Below, piece after piece: positions 5,274 through 5,547 of a DNA stretch of 5,547 bases. Below the pieces are notes generated by a model. That model saw only the letters and a list, made by a program, of their open reading frames with translations, was not told the DNA's origin and ran no database searches. The stretch covers positions 1 through 5,547 of the forward strand of contig JAISND010000068.1 of the NCBI GenBank assembly GCA_031276615.1. Direction: 5' to 3'. The first letter of the stretch is position 1, and every line of letters begins with the position of its first letter. The position numbers were made by a program, and so were the translations under genes. Origin of the DNA: Treponema sp. Lineage in GTDB: Bacteria > Spirochaetota > Spirochaetia > Treponematales > Breznakiellaceae.

Positions 5274-5547
5274 TGCCGGTTTCCTCCGCCGAATCCCGCG
5301 CCCCGCGGCCGCCGGCGATCTCCTCGTCGTCGGAGCTGTGGAGGTAATCACAGTCCGGATTGATACAGGCCTTGTGGGCGCCGTTTTTCTTGTCGTACTT
5401 TTCCACCATGAACTGACCGCATTTGGGACAGCTCTGGTTGAGGGGTTTGAAGTGGCTGATGAAATCGCAGTTGGGGTAGTTGGCGCAGCCGTAGAATTCC
5501 TTGCCCCTTCCCCTGGTCTTTCTCGCGACTATATCGCCGCCGCATTT
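5266..5547 (-). CDS. topA: DNA topoisomerase I, C-terminal zinc-ribbon end (partial)
   Basis: Only the last 93 codons are in the window; the 5' part, including the catalytic tyrosine domain, lies beyond position 5547. The visible part is two topoisomerase-type C4 zinc ribbons. The first is cut at its start and shows KCGG at residues 1-4, then YGCANYPNCDF around residues 19-29, the usual FxGCxxYPxC pattern. The second has Cys at 40, 43, 61 and 66 (CPKC ... CINPDC). A short acidic and glycine-rich tail follows and ends GNE before TAA. In this family the zinc ribbons bind single-stranded DNA and help the type IA enzyme relax negative supercoils. The stop overlaps the xerC start by 8 bases, so the two genes are probably co-translated. 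No long ORF in another frame competes well with this one. The family assignment is firm; nothing can be said about the missing N-terminal part. Confidence 0.95.
   Translation of the reverse strand, partial: KCGGDIVARKTRGRGKEFYGCANYPNCDFISHFKPLNQSCPKCGQFMVEKYDKKNGAHKACINPDCDYLHSSDDEEIAGGRGARDSAEETGNE
5283..5287 (-). promoter_or_regulatory. Ribosome binding site of xerC
   Basis: GGAGG lies inside the topA coding end, 9 bases before the ATG at 5273. It decides the start of xerC in favour of MNNPAVDEY rather than the longer in-frame reading. Confidence 0.8.

Noticed and set aside
5274..5351. Longer in-frame start for xerC (26 extra residues)
   Set aside because: The extra residues lie entirely over the topA end, and the ATG at 5273 has its own well-placed GGAGG.
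5348..5545. A 65-codon minus-strand frame at the right edge
   Set aside because: It is out of frame with the topA zinc ribbons, which account for the same bases with their Cys pattern; its Gln/Arg-rich product is an artefact.
1..5547. Mobile element, phage attachment or CRISPR signal suggested by the presence of a tyrosine recombinase
   Set aside because: The recombinase is the housekeeping XerC/CodV type in a conserved operon; no direct repeats, terminal inverted repeats, tRNA or cargo genes are visible.

Overview
This window is a densely packed, single-direction gene cluster read entirely from the minus strand. In transcription order, from high to low coordinates, it holds: the 3' end of topA (DNA topoisomerase I), xerC/codV (tyrosine recombinase), hslV (protease subunit), hslU (AAA+ unfoldase), then flgB, flgC, fliE and the first 276 codons of fliF (flagellar rod, rod/MS-ring adaptor and MS-ring). 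Both edge genes are cut by the window. There is no gene-free stretch longer than about 70 bases, and I see no tRNA, rRNA, CRISPR array, insertion sequence or other mobile element.

Organism: the order topA-xerC-flgB-flgC-fliE-fliF is, as I remember it, that of Treponema. The same series including hslV-hslU (codV-codW-codX) is that of the Bacillus subtilis codV operon followed by its flagellar operon, where trmFO and codY are also present. The moderately high GC content and fairly divergent rod/ring proteins suggest a spirochaete of the wider Treponema group, perhaps one of the higher-GC lineages. This is inference and not proven by the window.

Layout: the right half (2243-5547) is a 'chromosome topology and proteolysis' block. 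topA overlaps xerC by 8 bases, xerC overlaps hslV by 1 base (TAATG) and hslV overlaps hslU by 1 base (TGATG), so translation is probably coupled. The only real break is 67 bases between hslU and flgB. It carries a hairpin and a sequence resembling a sigma-28 flagellar promoter. The left half (1-2175) is the flagellar block, with gaps of 35, 30 and 21 bases and G-rich ribosome binding sites.

How the genes work together: HslV and HslU form one ATP-dependent protease. FlgB and FlgC are proximal rod proteins, FliE joins the rod to the MS-ring, and FliF is the MS-ring. XerC and TopA act on chromosome dimers and supercoiling. This is mainly a conserved core locus and I do not see an undescribed system in it. 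The points worth a second look are local: a G8 tract as the fliF ribosome binding site followed at once by a T6A6 tract, the sigma-28-like promoter overlapping a hairpin, a long Ala/Pro-rich insertion in HslU, a 9-residue HslV leader, and a G6A6 tract at the xerC/hslV overlap.
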